NCBI RefSeq assembly: GCF_011947225.1
Contig: NZ_JAATVW010000001.1
Location: 124,001 to 188,000, forward strand
Source of the DNA: Planosporangium flavigriseum
Lineage (GTDB): Bacteria > Actinomycetota > Actinomycetes > Mycobacteriales > Micromonosporaceae
DNA length: 64,000 nt
Direction of reading: 5' to 3'
Shown here: in pieces, positions 19,053-28,554 of the stretch
Layout of the letters: each line of letters begins with the position of its first letter
How positions within the stretch are numbered: position 1 is the first letter of the stretch
The notes under the pieces: generated by a model
Database searches by the model: none
The model's input: only the letters and a program-made list of their open reading frames with translations
Told to the model about the DNA's origin: nothing
Position numbers and translations under genes: made by a program

Positions 19053-22000
19053 TCACGCGGTGTAACAGACCGAGGTGACCGAGGCATCGCCCCAGGCGAG
19101 CTCCCGCAACAGACTCATCGCGCCCTCCTCCGGATCGATCAGCTCGATCCCGCGCCGCGCGAACTCCGCGCTCAGCTCGGGCGTCACCATCCCGCCGTGG
19201 CCGGCCGCGGGCGCCCATGGTCCCCAGTGGACGGTCAGGCACCGGTGCCCGGTCGCCGCCGACCACCTGGCGCCCATGCTGTCCAGCGCGTCGTTGGCAG
19301 CCGCATAGTCGCCCTGGCCCCGGCTGCCGTAGGCCGCGGCGATGCTGCCGAACAGCACCACGAAGCTGGGCGCGGCGGCGCGCTCGGCGAGCACGTCGAG
19401 CACCACGCGGGCGCCGTTGACCTTGGTATCGAACACCCTGGCGAAGGACTCCGGGTCCTTGTCCGCCAACAGCTTGTCCTCGATCACCCCGGCCGCGTAC
19501 ACCAGACCGTCGATTCGCTGGTGCTCCTCGTGGAGCTTCTCCAGTAGCTGGCGGGTCGCCACCGAGTCCCGGGCGTCCAGCGTGTGGTAGCGCACCGAGC
19601 TGCCCAGTTCCGTCAGCTCCGCCAGGGTGGCGGCAACCTCGCGGCGGGCGAGGACCGTCTGGGCGGCCCGTTCGATGTCGGCCGGTGACCGCATACCGCG
19701 GCGGGCGAGCGCGGCGCGCAGCGCGGTCGCGTCGAGCGCGGCGGCAAGGTCGGCGTCCCCGGCGTCCTCGGCGTCCTCCGGGAGCGGGGTCCGGCCGATC
19801 AGCTCGATGCGGCACTTGCTCGCGGTGGCGAGGGCTCGGGCGAACCAGGTGGTGATCCCGCGCGCACCGCCGATCAGGACGACCACCGAGTCCTGGTCCA
19901 GACCGATGGCCTGCGCCTCCGCGACCCCCTCGCCGGCCGGTCCGGCCCCGCCACTGGCTAGCGTGCCGAGGCCGGAGGGGACGAGGTCAGCGACGAACCG
20001 GCCCTCGGGCCGGTGGCTGACCACCGCGGCCGAGCCTGGCGACAGCAGCTCGTCGAGGAGCTGCCGCGCCTGTTGCTCCGGCGGCAGCTCGCGGTTGACA
20101 CCGACGAAGCGGGCCATGGTCTGCCGGTACTCCTGAGAGATCGTGCGAAACAGGCCGGGAAGGCCGTCCACGCGCGGGGAGGCAGGCTCGGTGGCGGCGG
20201 CCAGCAGCCATCGCGGATCGGCCGCCAGCACGCGCTGGATGAACGGGAACGCCCGCGGCAGCATCGGCACGGGTCCATGGGCCAGGCCGTCGAGCATGAT
20301 GAGGCCGTCCACGCCGCCCGCCGGGTCCCCGGTGGCGCCGTCCACGACACCGGTCAGGACTGCCGCCCCGTGCTCGGCCAGCAGCGCCGCCAGGTGGGGT
20401 ACGACCGGTGTGCTCCCGGTGACGAGGAAGCGGGCACCGGCCAGGGTGCTGGCCGGCTGGCGTTCGACCTCCTCGACCGGGGACTCGACGGCCACCAGCC
20501 GGCGCGGTGCCACGCCTGCGGGCCGGGCGCCCGACGGCTGCGGCGCCGCCTCCGCCGGTGCCGGGTGCATCGGTTCGGCGGGTTCGAGCGCCGGCGGTGA
20601 CCCGGCCGCGGCGGTGACCCGCTCGTCCAGCCACTGCACCATGGCCCGCACGGTCCGCGCCTTGACCAGGTCCGCCAACTCCTCCGGATCCCCGTCCGCC
20701 GACAGCCGCAACCGAGTCGCGACCTCACCGGCCACCTCGGCCCGTTTGATCGAGTCGATGCTCAGATCCGCCTCAAGATCCAGATCCAAGTCGATCATGT
20801 CGACCGGATACCCGGTACGCTCACTGATCACGGCCAGCACGGCACCTTTGAAGTCCGGCAGCACCGGCGTCGCTGCGGCGGTAGCCGGCGGCTCCGGCTC
20901 GATCCGCGCGGCCTGCACCACCTCCGGCCGGACCGCAGCGGTCGAGGCAACTGCCGGTGCGCCCACCAGGGCGGGCGCGGATCCGCCCGGCTGTTGGCCG
21001 AAGCTCTGCGACGGGATCAGCGCAGGCACCGGCGCGGGCCCTCCGGTCGACTCCCAGACCAGCCGACCGCCCGGGCCGCCGCCGAGGTACGCCAGGAGCA
21101 CATCACGCTGGGACGCGATCATCTCCCGGCTGGCCCGGAGGAACTCGGCAAGCAGTTCGTCCCGGCTGTCGCGGGCTGTGTCTGGGGACCTGTTCACCAT
21201 GGTCATCAGCAACTCCTCCACACGTCGGGGCGGGGTCATACCACCCGCGAGAGTGTCTCCATTCAGATCGCGGACCAACTGCCCGTTGACCATCCAGATC
21301 GGACGGTCGGCGGCCGCGGTGGCGCCGGCGTCGGTCGTGCCGCGCCCACGGAACAGCCACCCGGTCTGTACCGGTACTCCGGCACACGCCAACTGGGCCA
21401 CAGCGATGAGCAGCGCACGCAACCCATCGCCGGGCCGGCCGTCGCACGAGACCGCAAGATGTGGACGGTCACCAAGCACCGCCCCGACCAGCCCGGTGAG
21501 CACCCGGCCCGGACCGACCTCCACGAACACCCGGGCACCGTCGGCGTACATCGCCTCGATCTGGTCGCAGAAGCGGACCGGCGAGGTGATCTGCTCGGCC
21601 AGCTCGGCGCGTATCCGGTCGGGCTCGTCGGGATAGGGCGAGGCCGTCCGGTTGGACCAGACCGGGATCCGGGGTGGTGAGACCGGTACACCGGCGAGCG
21701 TCCGGGCGAACCGGTCCGTCCCGCCGGCCACCATCGGGCTGTGGAACGCGCAGGCGACGGAGAGCGGACGAGCGGCCAGGCCGGCGCTCCTCAGACCAGC
21801 ACTCGCCGAGTCCACCGCCTGCGTCGGTCCGGAGATCACCACCTGGTTCGGCGCGTTGTGGTTGGCCACGACCACGTCATCGGCGAGTCCGCTGTCGCGC
21901 AGCACGCCACGCACCTGATCCGCGGTGCCCGTGACGGCGGCCATCGTGCCCGGGTCATCGCCCACGGAGGCGAGGATCGCGTCGGCCCGCTCGGCGCTGA

Positions 22001-25000
22001 GCTCCAGGAGGGTGGCCGAGTCGAATGCACCGGCGACACTGAGCGCGACCAGTTCGCCGTAGCTGTGACCGCCAGCCATGTCGGGCCGTACTCCCAAGCG
22101 ACGCAGCAGATGGTGGACGCCGAGCCCACCGATGCCGAGGACCGGTTGGGCGACCCGGGTGTCACGGAGGCGGTCCTGCTGCCGACGTTCGGTCTCCGGG
22201 TCGAACGCCGTCGCCGGGAAGAGCAACCCGGCCCACCGCCGTCCGAGATCGAGAAAGCGTCGCAGCTCGGGAAAGGCGACGAACAGCTCGGCCAGTGCGC
22301 CGACGCGCTGACTACCCTGACCCGGGAAGACGAACGCGACCTTGCCGGCAGTGTCGGTGGCACCGTCCGGCGGCTGGACCAGCCCTCTCGCCGGGTCGTG
22401 AACGCCTTCGAGCGCCCGATCCAGCAATGTCCGCAGTTCGGCCAGATCGCGGGCCACCACGGCGACCCGGATCGGCCCCAGGCGCGGATCCGACTGCGCC
22501 GCCGTGGCGGCAGCGAGGTCGCGCAGACGGACCGGCTCAAATGTCCGGGCTGCCGTTTCGAGCTCTTCGGCGAGCTTGCGCACCGCCCGGTGCGCGGCGG
22601 CCGAGTCCGTGCCCCGGAAGCAGAAGAGTTCGACCGGCCACGCCGGTGCGGAGTGGCGCGGCGTCGGTGTCGCGGGATGCGCGCAAAGCACGGCGTGGTA
22701 GTTGGTCCCGCCGAACCCGAAGGCGCTCACGCCGGCGATCCGCTCGCTGGCCGGCGCGGCCCACGGACTGGCTGCGGCGTGAAAGGCGAACGGGCTGTGC
22801 TCCGGGCTCCAGGCCGGGTTCGGCCGGCTGAGATTGATGGTGGGTGGCTTGACCCCGGTGTAGACCGCCATCGCCACCTTGATCACGCCGGCCAGGCCCG
22901 CGGCGCACTTGGTATGGCCGATCTGCGACTTCACCGAGCCGAGCGCACAGCTCCCGGGCTCGGCACCGGCCTCGCGGAACATGTTCGTGAGCGTCTGCAA
23001 CTCGGTCCGGTCCCCCACGACCGTTCCGGTGCCGTGCGCCTCGATCAGGCCCACCTCCCTGGGGGAGATACCGGCACGGCGGTACGCGCGTTCCAGCGCC
23101 CGCCGCTGTCCCTCGGCGCGCGGCGCGGTCAAGCCCAACGCCCGGCCGTCGCTGGCGGCGCCGACTCCCTTGACGACCGCGTAGATCCGGTCGCCGTCGC
23201 GCTCCGCGTCCGCCAACCGCTTGAGCACCACGCACGCGACACCCTCACCCAGTGCGATGCCGTCGCCCGTGCTGTCGAAGGTGCGGCACCGCCCGGTCGG
23301 CGACAGGGCATGCGCCGAGGTGAACATCAGGTAGTCGTTGATGCCGTTGTGCAGATCCGCTCCCCCGCAGAGCATCAGGTCGCTGCCGCCGGCCTCCAGT
23401 TCCCTGCAGGCGGCGTCAAGCGCGGCCAGCGACGACGCGCAGGCTGCGTCGACGGTGAAGTTGGGCCCGCCGAGGTCGAGCCGGTTGGCGACGCGGCCGG
23501 CGATCACGTTGGCCAGGATCCCCGGGAACGAGTCCTCGGTCACCACGGGAAGCTGCTCGGCCAGCGCCTGCGGTATCTCGCCCAGGTAGGCGGGGAGCAG
23601 GGTACGCAGAGTCTGTGCGTACCCCATGTCGCTGCCGGCCTCGGCGCCGAAGACCACACCGGTGCGCTCGTGGTCGGCCCCTGGGTCGTCGTAGCGGTAC
23701 CCGGCGTCGACGAGAGCGCGGTGCGAGACCTCCAGCGCGAGCAACTGGGCCGGGTCGATGCTGGCAAGTGCGGACGGTGGAATGCCGTACCGGATCGCGT
23801 CGAAGGGGACTGGATCGAGGAAACCGCCCCACTTGGAGACGCTGATCCGGCCGGCCTGCCCCGGCCCGACCTCGGGGGCGTAGTACGTGTCGACGTCCCA
23901 GCGGTCCGCCGGCACTTCGGTGATGGCGTCCGATGCCGCCAGGATTGACCGCCAGTAGCTGGCCAGATCGGGTGCGCCGGGCAGCACGCAGGCCATGCCG
24001 ATGATGGCGATGTCCATCGGCTTGGGCTGCTCCCCGACCGCGGCGACGTTCGTGCCATCGGCAGCCCGCAGCTCCGCGATCCGCGCGGCGTGGAACGCCT
24101 CCGCCCCGCTGGTGACCTCCGCATGCAGCGCGGCGACCGTCGTGGTCCTGTCCCGCAGCACAGCCACCTGGCCGGCCATGAAGAGCCCCTCGGCCTCTTG
24201 GGCAGCCTCATCGACGCTGACCAGCGTGTCCGCATCGCGGCGGCGCCCCTTGCTCGCGATCCGCAGGCGCCCGACGTTGAGCAGTTCCAACCGCTCCCAG
24301 ATCTCGCGGTGCTGCACCCCGGCGTGCTCCAGCCTGGACCGGAGGTCATGGAAGTCGTCGACGAACGGACTCTGCAGGCACCGGGTCACGTGTCCCGGCG
24401 CGGTCTGCAACAGCGCGGTACGGCTGGCGCTGATGGCCAGCCGCTGGAACAACGGCTGGATCGCGCCGTGCTCGACCGCTTCCGCCGTGAAGAGGTAGGC
24501 GGTGCCCATCAGGACCCCGAACCGCACCCCCCGAGCGGCCAGTGGCGCCGCCATCGCGGCAACCATCGCTACGGACCGGGCGTCGTGGATGCCGCCGGCG
24601 AAGAACACCTCCAGCCGGTCCGGCGCCTCGGCCGGAGCCTCGACCAGAAACTCCTCGATCACCGCGAGCTGCGCCTCCCACAATGGGAAACTGGCCCGCG
24701 GACCGATGTGGCCGCCGCACTCCGCACCTTCGAAGACGAACCTCCGGGCGCCCGCACCCAGGAACTGACGCAGCAGGCCGGGCGACGGTACGTGCAGAAA
24801 GGCGCCGATGCCCTCGGCTTCGAGGGCCTTCGCCTGCGCCGGCCGGCCACCGGCGATGATGGCGTAGCTCGGCCGGGTCTCGAGAATCGCGGCGATCTGC
24901 GCCGCACGCAGCTCTTCCGGGACGAACCCGAGGACCCCGACGCCCCACCGGTGCTCGCTCAGCGTTTCGGCGGCCCGGCGTAGCATGCGACGCGACTGCT

Positions 25001-25988
25001 CAGCGTCGGCCACGCCGAGCGCGATGAATGGCAGGCCGCCCTCGGCTGCCACGGCTGCGGCGAACCCGCCCTCGTCGCTGACTCGGGTCATCGGTCCCTG
25101 GGCCACCGGAAGGCGGGTGCCGAGACTTACCGCCAGCGGCGCGCCCGGCGCGAACAGGGCACCAGCGGTGGAGTCCGCGATGGCCCCGGTGATGACCTTG
25201 CGGATGCCCCGGACAGCCGCGGCGGTGTCGGGCCAGCGCTGCGCGAAAACGGCCGCCAGCCAGCCGTCCTGCCCGACCGGCAGGACCTGGTCGACCTCGC
25301 CGTGCTGGCGGCCGAGACGGATGCCACGGACCTGTCCGTCGAGGACCGCCTCGGTGCCGTCCATCCGGCGGATCGCGGCTATGACGTGGTCCGGCAGGTC
25401 CGACTCGGGCATCAGCGTGAGTTGGGTATCGAGCACCACACCGGCCGCACCGCCCACGACGCAGGCCGCGGCTGTCCGCGCTCCGATGCCGCCGGCGACC
25501 CAGATCGGCACCGTGACCGCGTCGTCGGCCACGAGCTGCTGCAACAGGACGAACGAACTGAGGTCGCCGACCCGCCCGCCGGACTCCATGCCGCGGGCGA
25601 TGAGTCCGGCGGCGCCGGCCGCGATGGCCTCGTTTGCCTCGATAAGGCTGGTGACCTCGGCGACCACGCGATAGTGCGCAGCGAGTCGGGCCACCGGCCA
25701 AGGTCCGTCCGGACCGGTCACGACGAGATCCACCCGGCCGCCGGCGCGGCGGCGGATGTCGTCGAGGCTGGCCGCACAGCCCGGCCCCAGCCGCACCCCG
25801 ATGCTTCCCGTCGTTTCAGCGACGACCCGTTCGAGAATTTCCAGCGCCAGCTGATCACCGTCAACAAGATCGATCACCGCCAGCGCTCCACCATTATGTG
25901 CGGCGATAAGAGAGAGGGGGCTTGGCTCCATACCGGGTCCGCCGACGATGGCGATAACTGACTTATTGATGATTGGTGCGGTGCTCAT
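19053..25988 (-). CDS. PUFA-type polyketide synthase: tandem NPD-like reductase-KS-AT-ACP-KR
   Basis: 2311 residues, ATG 25988 with AGGAG five bases upstream. The N-terminal ~600 residues are two consecutive 2-nitropropane-dioxygenase-like barrels. The second has FEGAECGGHIGP and VLMGTAYLF as in the PfaD-type enoyl reductase; the first has ESGGRVGD, with Arg in place of the His. Then come ketosynthase from 658 (VDAACASS, Cys850; EAHGTGT; GSVKSQIGHTKCAAG), acyltransferase ~1215-1530 (GHSYGE, Ser1309; CAFHS, pointing to malonyl), one ACP with DLSIDSIKRAE (Ser1746, PUFA-type motif), and ketoreductase ~1840-2311 (VVVLIGGARGIT, YAAANDALDS). With the second gene it holds a full reductive cycle, so an iterative, largely reduced or polyunsaturated chain is likely. 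Confidence 0.9.
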   Translation of the reverse strand: MSTAPIINKSVIAIVGGPGMEPSPLSLIAAHNGGALAVIDLVDGDQLALEILERVVAETTGSIGVRLGPGCAASLDDIRRRAGGRVDLVVTGPDGPWPVARLAAHYRVVAEVTSLIEANEAIAAGAAGLIARGMESGGRVGDLSSFVLLQQLVADDAVTVPIWVAGGIGARTAAACVVGGAAGVVLDTQLTLMPESDLPDHVIAAIRRMDGTEAVLDGQVRGIRLGRQHGEVDQVLPVGQDGWLAAVFAQRWPDTAAAVRGIRKVITGAIADSTAGALFAPGAPLAVSLGTRLPVAQGPMTRVSDEGGFAAAVAAEGGLPFIALGVADAEQSRRMLRRAAETLSEHRWGVGVLGFVPEELRAAQIAAILETRPSYAIIAGGRPAQAKALEAEGIGAFLHVPSPGLLRQFLGAGARRFVFEGAECGGHIGPRASFPLWEAQLAVIEEFLVEAPAEAPDRLEVFFAGGIHDARSVAMVAAMAAPLAARGVRFGVLMGTAYLFTAEAVEHGAIQPLFQRLAISASRTALLQTAPGHVTRCLQSPFVDDFHDLRSRLEHAGVQHREIWERLELLNVGRLRIASKGRRRDADTLVSVDEAAQEAEGLFMAGQVAVLRDRTTTVAALHAEVTSGAEAFHAARIAELRAADGTNVAAVGEQPKPMDIAIIGMACVLPGAPDLASYWRSILAASDAITEVPADRWDVDTYYAPEVGPGQAGRISVSKWGGFLDPVPFDAIRYGIPPSALASIDPAQLLALEVSHRALVDAGYRYDDPGADHERTGVVFGAEAGSDMGYAQTLRTLLPAYLGEIPQALAEQLPVVTEDSFPGILANVIAGRVANRLDLGGPNFTVDAACASSLAALDAACRELEAGGSDLMLCGGADLHNGINDYLMFTSAHALSPTGRCRTFDSTGDGIALGEGVACVVLKRLADAERDGDRIYAVVKGVGAASDGRALGLTAPRAEGQRRALERAYRRAGISPREVGLIEAHGTGTVVGDRTELQTLTNMFREAGAEPGSCALGSVKSQIGHTKCAAGLAGVIKVAMAVYTGVKPPTINLSRPNPAWSPEHSPFAFHAAASPWAAPASERIAGVSAFGFGGTNYHAVLCAHPATPTPRHSAPAWPVELFCFRGTDSAAAHRAVRKLAEELETAARTFEPVRLRDLAAATAAQSDPRLGPIRVAVVARDLAELRTLLDRALEGVHDPARGLVQPPDGATDTAGKVAFVFPGQGSQRVGALAELFVAFPELRRFLDLGRRWAGLLFPATAFDPETERRQQDRLRDTRVAQPVLGIGGLGVHHLLRRLGVRPDMAGGHSYGELVALSVAGAFDSATLLELSAERADAILASVGDDPGTMAAVTGTADQVRGVLRDSGLADDVVVANHNAPNQVVISGPTQAVDSASAGLRSAGLAARPLSVACAFHSPMVAGGTDRFARTLAGVPVSPPRIPVWSNRTASPYPDEPDRIRAELAEQITSPVRFCDQIEAMYADGARVFVEVGPGRVLTGLVGAVLGDRPHLAVSCDGRPGDGLRALLIAVAQLACAGVPVQTGWLFRGRGTTDAGATAAADRPIWMVNGQLVRDLNGDTLAGGMTPPRRVEELLMTMVNRSPDTARDSRDELLAEFLRASREMIASQRDVLLAYLGGGPGGRLVWESTGGPAPVPALIPSQSFGQQPGGSAPALVGAPAVASTAAVRPEVVQAARIEPEPPATAAATPVLPDFKGAVLAVISERTGYPVDMIDLDLDLEADLSIDSIKRAEVAGEVATRLRLSADGDPEELADLVKARTVRAMVQWLDERVTAAAGSPPALEPAEPMHPAPAEAAPQPSGARPAGVAPRRLVAVESPVEEVERQPASTLAGARFLVTGSTPVVPHLAALLAEHGAAVLTGVVDGATGDPAGGVDGLIMLDGLAHGPVPMLPRAFPFIQRVLAADPRWLLAAATEPASPRVDGLPGLFRTISQEYRQTMARFVGVNRELPPEQQARQLLDELLSPGSAAVVSHRPEGRFVADLVPSGLGTLASGGAGPAGEGVAEAQAIGLDQDSVVVLIGGARGITTWFARALATASKCRIELIGRTPLPEDAEDAGDADLAAALDATALRAALARRGMRSPADIERAAQTVLARREVAATLAELTELGSSVRYHTLDARDSVATRQLLEKLHEEHQRIDGLVYAAGVIEDKLLADKDPESFARVFDTKVNGARVVLDVLAERAAAPSFVVLFGSIAAAYGSRGQGDYAAANDALDSMGARWSAATGHRCLTVHWGPWAPAAGHGGMVTPELSAEFARRGIELIDPEEGAMSLLRELAWGDASVTSVCYTA

Positions 25989-26055
25989 CGGGCTCCTGTT
26001 TCGTGGGCAGCGGCCAGCTCACCCGCAGACAGACCTGCCGGCGAACAAAATGAGG

Positions 26056-26084
26056 TATATATTGAAATCAAATAAATTCTTGAA
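26056..26084 (-). promoter_or_regulatory. Putative promoter of the PKS operon in an AT-rich block
   Basis: On the minus strand TTCAAG (26079-26084) and TATATA (26056-26061) are separated by 17 bases, inside an AT-rich stretch (about 26040-26110) that stands out from the GC-rich surroundings. The start codon is about 70 bases further on. The -35 match is only partial. The remaining bases between 26110 and 26400 show no gene. Confidence 0.45.
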
Positions 26085-26399
26085 CCAAGACAGCCATCAT
26101 TTCCCCGGCCATTCAATGACCATCTATGGCTAGCCCTATCGGACTTGTAGTCTTTGCACGTGAATCGCGGGATCGTCGCTGCGTGGCAGCTTGATAACGT
26201 CGCGCACAGCCACCGAAGCGGTCCCGGGCGGTCCTCGAAACCACATTGCCAGCGATGGCAGGCCACCCGGAGCATACTTAGCCCAGTGATGCCGCGCACG
26301 CTGAATGCAAAACGGCGCAGCACCGCCTCAGCCCGGCCTGCGTTACGCACGCACCAGAAACGGCGCGACGCCGCACCCAACGACGCCGCACCCAACAGG

Positions 26400-26759
26400 G
26401 ACCCTTGACACTGCGATCACCCCGAGGTGCGCGCCGACGTCGCCCGTACGCTGCGATTCTGGTTCGACCGCGGTGTCGACGGCTTCGGTATCGACGTGGC
26501 GTATTCGCTAATCAAGGCCCCCGGTCTCGCTGACCTCGGGGACGCGGCCGCGCTGGTCGCGCTCGACGGCCACCCGCAGTGAGACCGGGACGGCGTGCAC
26601 GAGATCTACCGCGAGTGACGGGCCCTCGCCGAGGAGTACGACCCGCCGCGGATCTTCATCGCCGAGGCATGGGGGGACCACCCGGAGCGCCTCGAGCGTT
26701 ACCTGCGCGCGGACGAGCCGCACACCGCGTTCCACTTCCATTTCTTGCCCACGCAGTGA
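26400..26759 (+). pseudogene. Decayed GH13 alpha-glucosidase/amylase fragment
   Basis: From 26418 one frame reads HPEVRADVARTLRFWFDRG, VDGFGIDVA, then GVHEIYRE, RALAEEYDPPRIFIAEAWG and TAFHFHFL. These are the nucleophile-strand (GF.IDVA), E.YREWR and acid/base (FIAEAW) regions of GH13 oligo-1,6-glucosidase-like enzymes. In-frame TGA stops at 26580-26582 and 26616-26618 break it; the second replaces the expected Trp of YREW. Both N- and C-terminal parts of the enzyme are missing. GFGID in place of GFRID also removes the conserved Arg. It is a non-functional relic. Confidence 0.85.
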
Positions 26760-26840
26760 TCCACCGAGTCCTTTTTCCCACAGGGGACGTGATGCTGCGC
26801 GAACATCCCATATTTAACGACTCAGGACACTAGGGCATCG

Positions 26841-27311
26841 TCATTTTTCGGTCAGGTCGACCAACATGGGCACGTGTGGTAGCCCGACGTAAACCTCGAC
26901 GTCACCGTCGCGTCGCCACCCGAGGCGCTCGAAGAAGGCCACATTCGGTAGCTGGATGTGGGCGGCCATGACCTGCCCGCCGCGCTCGCCAGCGGTTCGC
27001 ATCGCATACCGCACCAATGGGCCCCCCAGCCCGTGTGTCCGATACTCCGGCAGCACGGCCAGCCGATCACCCTGCCAGAGCGTGGCGGTTTCGTCGAGCG
27101 GAAAGAGCCGCACGGTGCCGGCGATCGCGCCGTCGACGAGACCGACGGCGTGGACGGTCGACGGATTGTCGTCGTTACTGTCCCGATCGGAGTCGGCGAA
27201 GATGCGCTGCTCGTCGACGAACACGCGGCGCCGCACCGCGTGGTGGGCCGCGAGTTCGTCGGGGGTCCGGGCAGCGCGGCAGTTGACAGCGACGCGTTCG
27301 GCCTGAAGCAT
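26841..27311 (-). CDS. GNAT N-acetyltransferase, MSMEG_0567/Sll0786 type
   Basis: 156 residues from ATG 27311; the open frame to 27575 is antisense-type reading through the radical SAM gene. The fold shows RRRVFVDEQRIF at the first helix, AGTVRLFPLDE, the acetyl-CoA loop region LAVLPEYRTHGLGGPLVRYAM (R/QxxGxG/A-like) and NVAFFERLGW near the end. These match the GNAT family found in Nit1C clusters, where the M. smegmatis counterpart is fused to an AIR-synthase-like domain. Here that domain is a separate gene at 45949-46935. It starts 8 bases after the radical SAM stop, so the two are almost certainly co-transcribed. Acceptor unknown. Confidence 0.8.
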   Translation of the reverse strand: MLQAERVAVNCRAARTPDELAAHHAVRRRVFVDEQRIFADSDRDSNDDNPSTVHAVGLVDGAIAGTVRLFPLDETATLWQGDRLAVLPEYRTHGLGGPLVRYAMRTAGERGGQVMAAHIQLPNVAFFERLGWRRDGDVEVYVGLPHVPMLVDLTEK

Positions 27312-27319
27312 GCGGGACT

Positions 27320-28480
27320 TCAGCCGACCGGCCGGGGACGGATCTGCAGGAGCGGCTCCATCGACGAGAGGCCCGAGCAGGCCTGACACCGGGCGCAGCC
27401 GGCCTTCGCCGTCGTCGAGCCCATGCCCCGCTGGGTCATGTACGCGAGCACCTTGCTGTAGATCGGCTGGGTGTACGCGCGGGTCGGCGGCTTCCAGTCG
27501 GCCATGAGGCTGCCGGCTACCGGGCGCAGCGGCACGACGAACGGGTAGACCCCGATGTCGACAGCCCGCTTGCACCCCTCGATCGTCGCCTCGGGGTCCT
27601 CCCCCATGCCGAGGATCACGTAGGTGGAGACCTGACCCTCGCCGAACACCTCGACGGCCCGCTCCCAGGCCGCGAAGTAGCCGTCGATACCCGTACGGGC
27701 CTTGCCTGGAGCGACGCGAGCCAGCACCGCCGGGTCGAAGGTCTCGATGTGGATGCCGACCGAGTCGATACCCATCTCGCCGACCTGGTTGATCACGTCG
27801 AGGTCGTACGGCGGCTCGAACTGCACCTCGACAGGCAGCCCGCTGGCCTCCTTGATCGCCTGGCCGCAGCGGGCGACATACAGGGCACCGCGGTCGACAC
27901 CGCGGGTGCTTCCCGTCGTCAGCGTGGCGTCGACGGCGCCGTCGAGATCGCGCGCCGCGACCGCCACCTCAGCCAACTGCTCCGGCGTCTTGCGCGCGAT
28001 AGTGCGACCGGACTCGAGCGAGAGGCCGATTCCGCAGAACGTGCACTGGTCGTCGTTGCCCCAGTAGGTGCAGTGCTGCACCACGGTGCTGGCCAACGAG
28101 TCGAGGTGGAGCAGAGCGATCTGCTCGTACGGGATGCCGTCGGCGGTCTTGAGGTCGTAGAACCGCGGACGACGCTCAGCCCGCGCGCCCGCGAGGCGTA
28201 CGCCCTCCCGGTAGATGCCGTAACCGTCGTCTTCTCCACGCAGGACATAGGGCGAGTCGGCGGCGACCGCGTTGTCCGTGGGCGCGGTGACCGGAAAGCC
28301 TTCGACCCACAGCATTCCGGAGTCGGTCGGGCCGGCTCCACCGGTGCGCCGCTCTATCTGCGTCTCCAGCCGGAGACCGCGCGCCTGGAGGTCGAGGATC
28401 AGCTCGCTGATGTCGGCCGGAGCCGGCCGGTCCACCATGGTCCCGCCGTCCGCGCTAGGGCCGAACACTGTTGCTGTCAC
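27320..28480 (-). CDS. Radical SAM protein, MSMEG_0568 family
   Basis: 386 residues, GTG 28480 with AGGAGG eight bases upstream. The cluster-binding cysteines are HCTYWGNDDQCTFC, a C-x8-C-x2-C arrangement rather than the usual CxxxCxxC, followed by VDATLTTGSTRG and IHIETFDPAVLARVAPGKAR in the barrel. The C-terminus has a second cysteine group, GCARCQAC, that could bind another cluster. The layout agrees with the MSMEG_0568 family of Nit1C clusters, which resembles lipoyl/biotin-synthase-type enzymes. The reaction is not known. It pairs with the GNAT gene downstream and the unknown gene upstream. Confidence 0.85.
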   Translation of the reverse strand: MTATVFGPSADGGTMVDRPAPADISELILDLQARGLRLETQIERRTGGAGPTDSGMLWVEGFPVTAPTDNAVAADSPYVLRGEDDGYGIYREGVRLAGARAERRPRFYDLKTADGIPYEQIALLHLDSLASTVVQHCTYWGNDDQCTFCGIGLSLESGRTIARKTPEQLAEVAVAARDLDGAVDATLTTGSTRGVDRGALYVARCGQAIKEASGLPVEVQFEPPYDLDVINQVGEMGIDSVGIHIETFDPAVLARVAPGKARTGIDGYFAAWERAVEVFGEGQVSTYVILGMGEDPEATIEGCKRAVDIGVYPFVVPLRPVAGSLMADWKPPTRAYTQPIYSKVLAYMTQRGMGSTTAKAGCARCQACSGLSSMEPLLQIRPRPVG

Positions 28481-28554
28481 CTCATGAACCTCCTACATCC
28501 GTCCCCGTGTGCACTAGTGATACCAGATGGACGTCCACCAAGGTAGTAAGAGCA

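Noticed and set aside
19048-19815. N-terminal extension of the second PKS
   Set aside because: It overlaps the ketoreductase of the first PKS in another frame. The ketosynthase starts at ATG 19047.
14422-25988. Enediyne-type iterative PKS
   Set aside because: Enediyne synthases are one KS-AT-ACP-KR-DH-PPT chain with distinct ACP and accessory genes. Here the functions are split over two proteins, with NPD-like reductase and a DSIKR ACP, as in PUFA-type systems.
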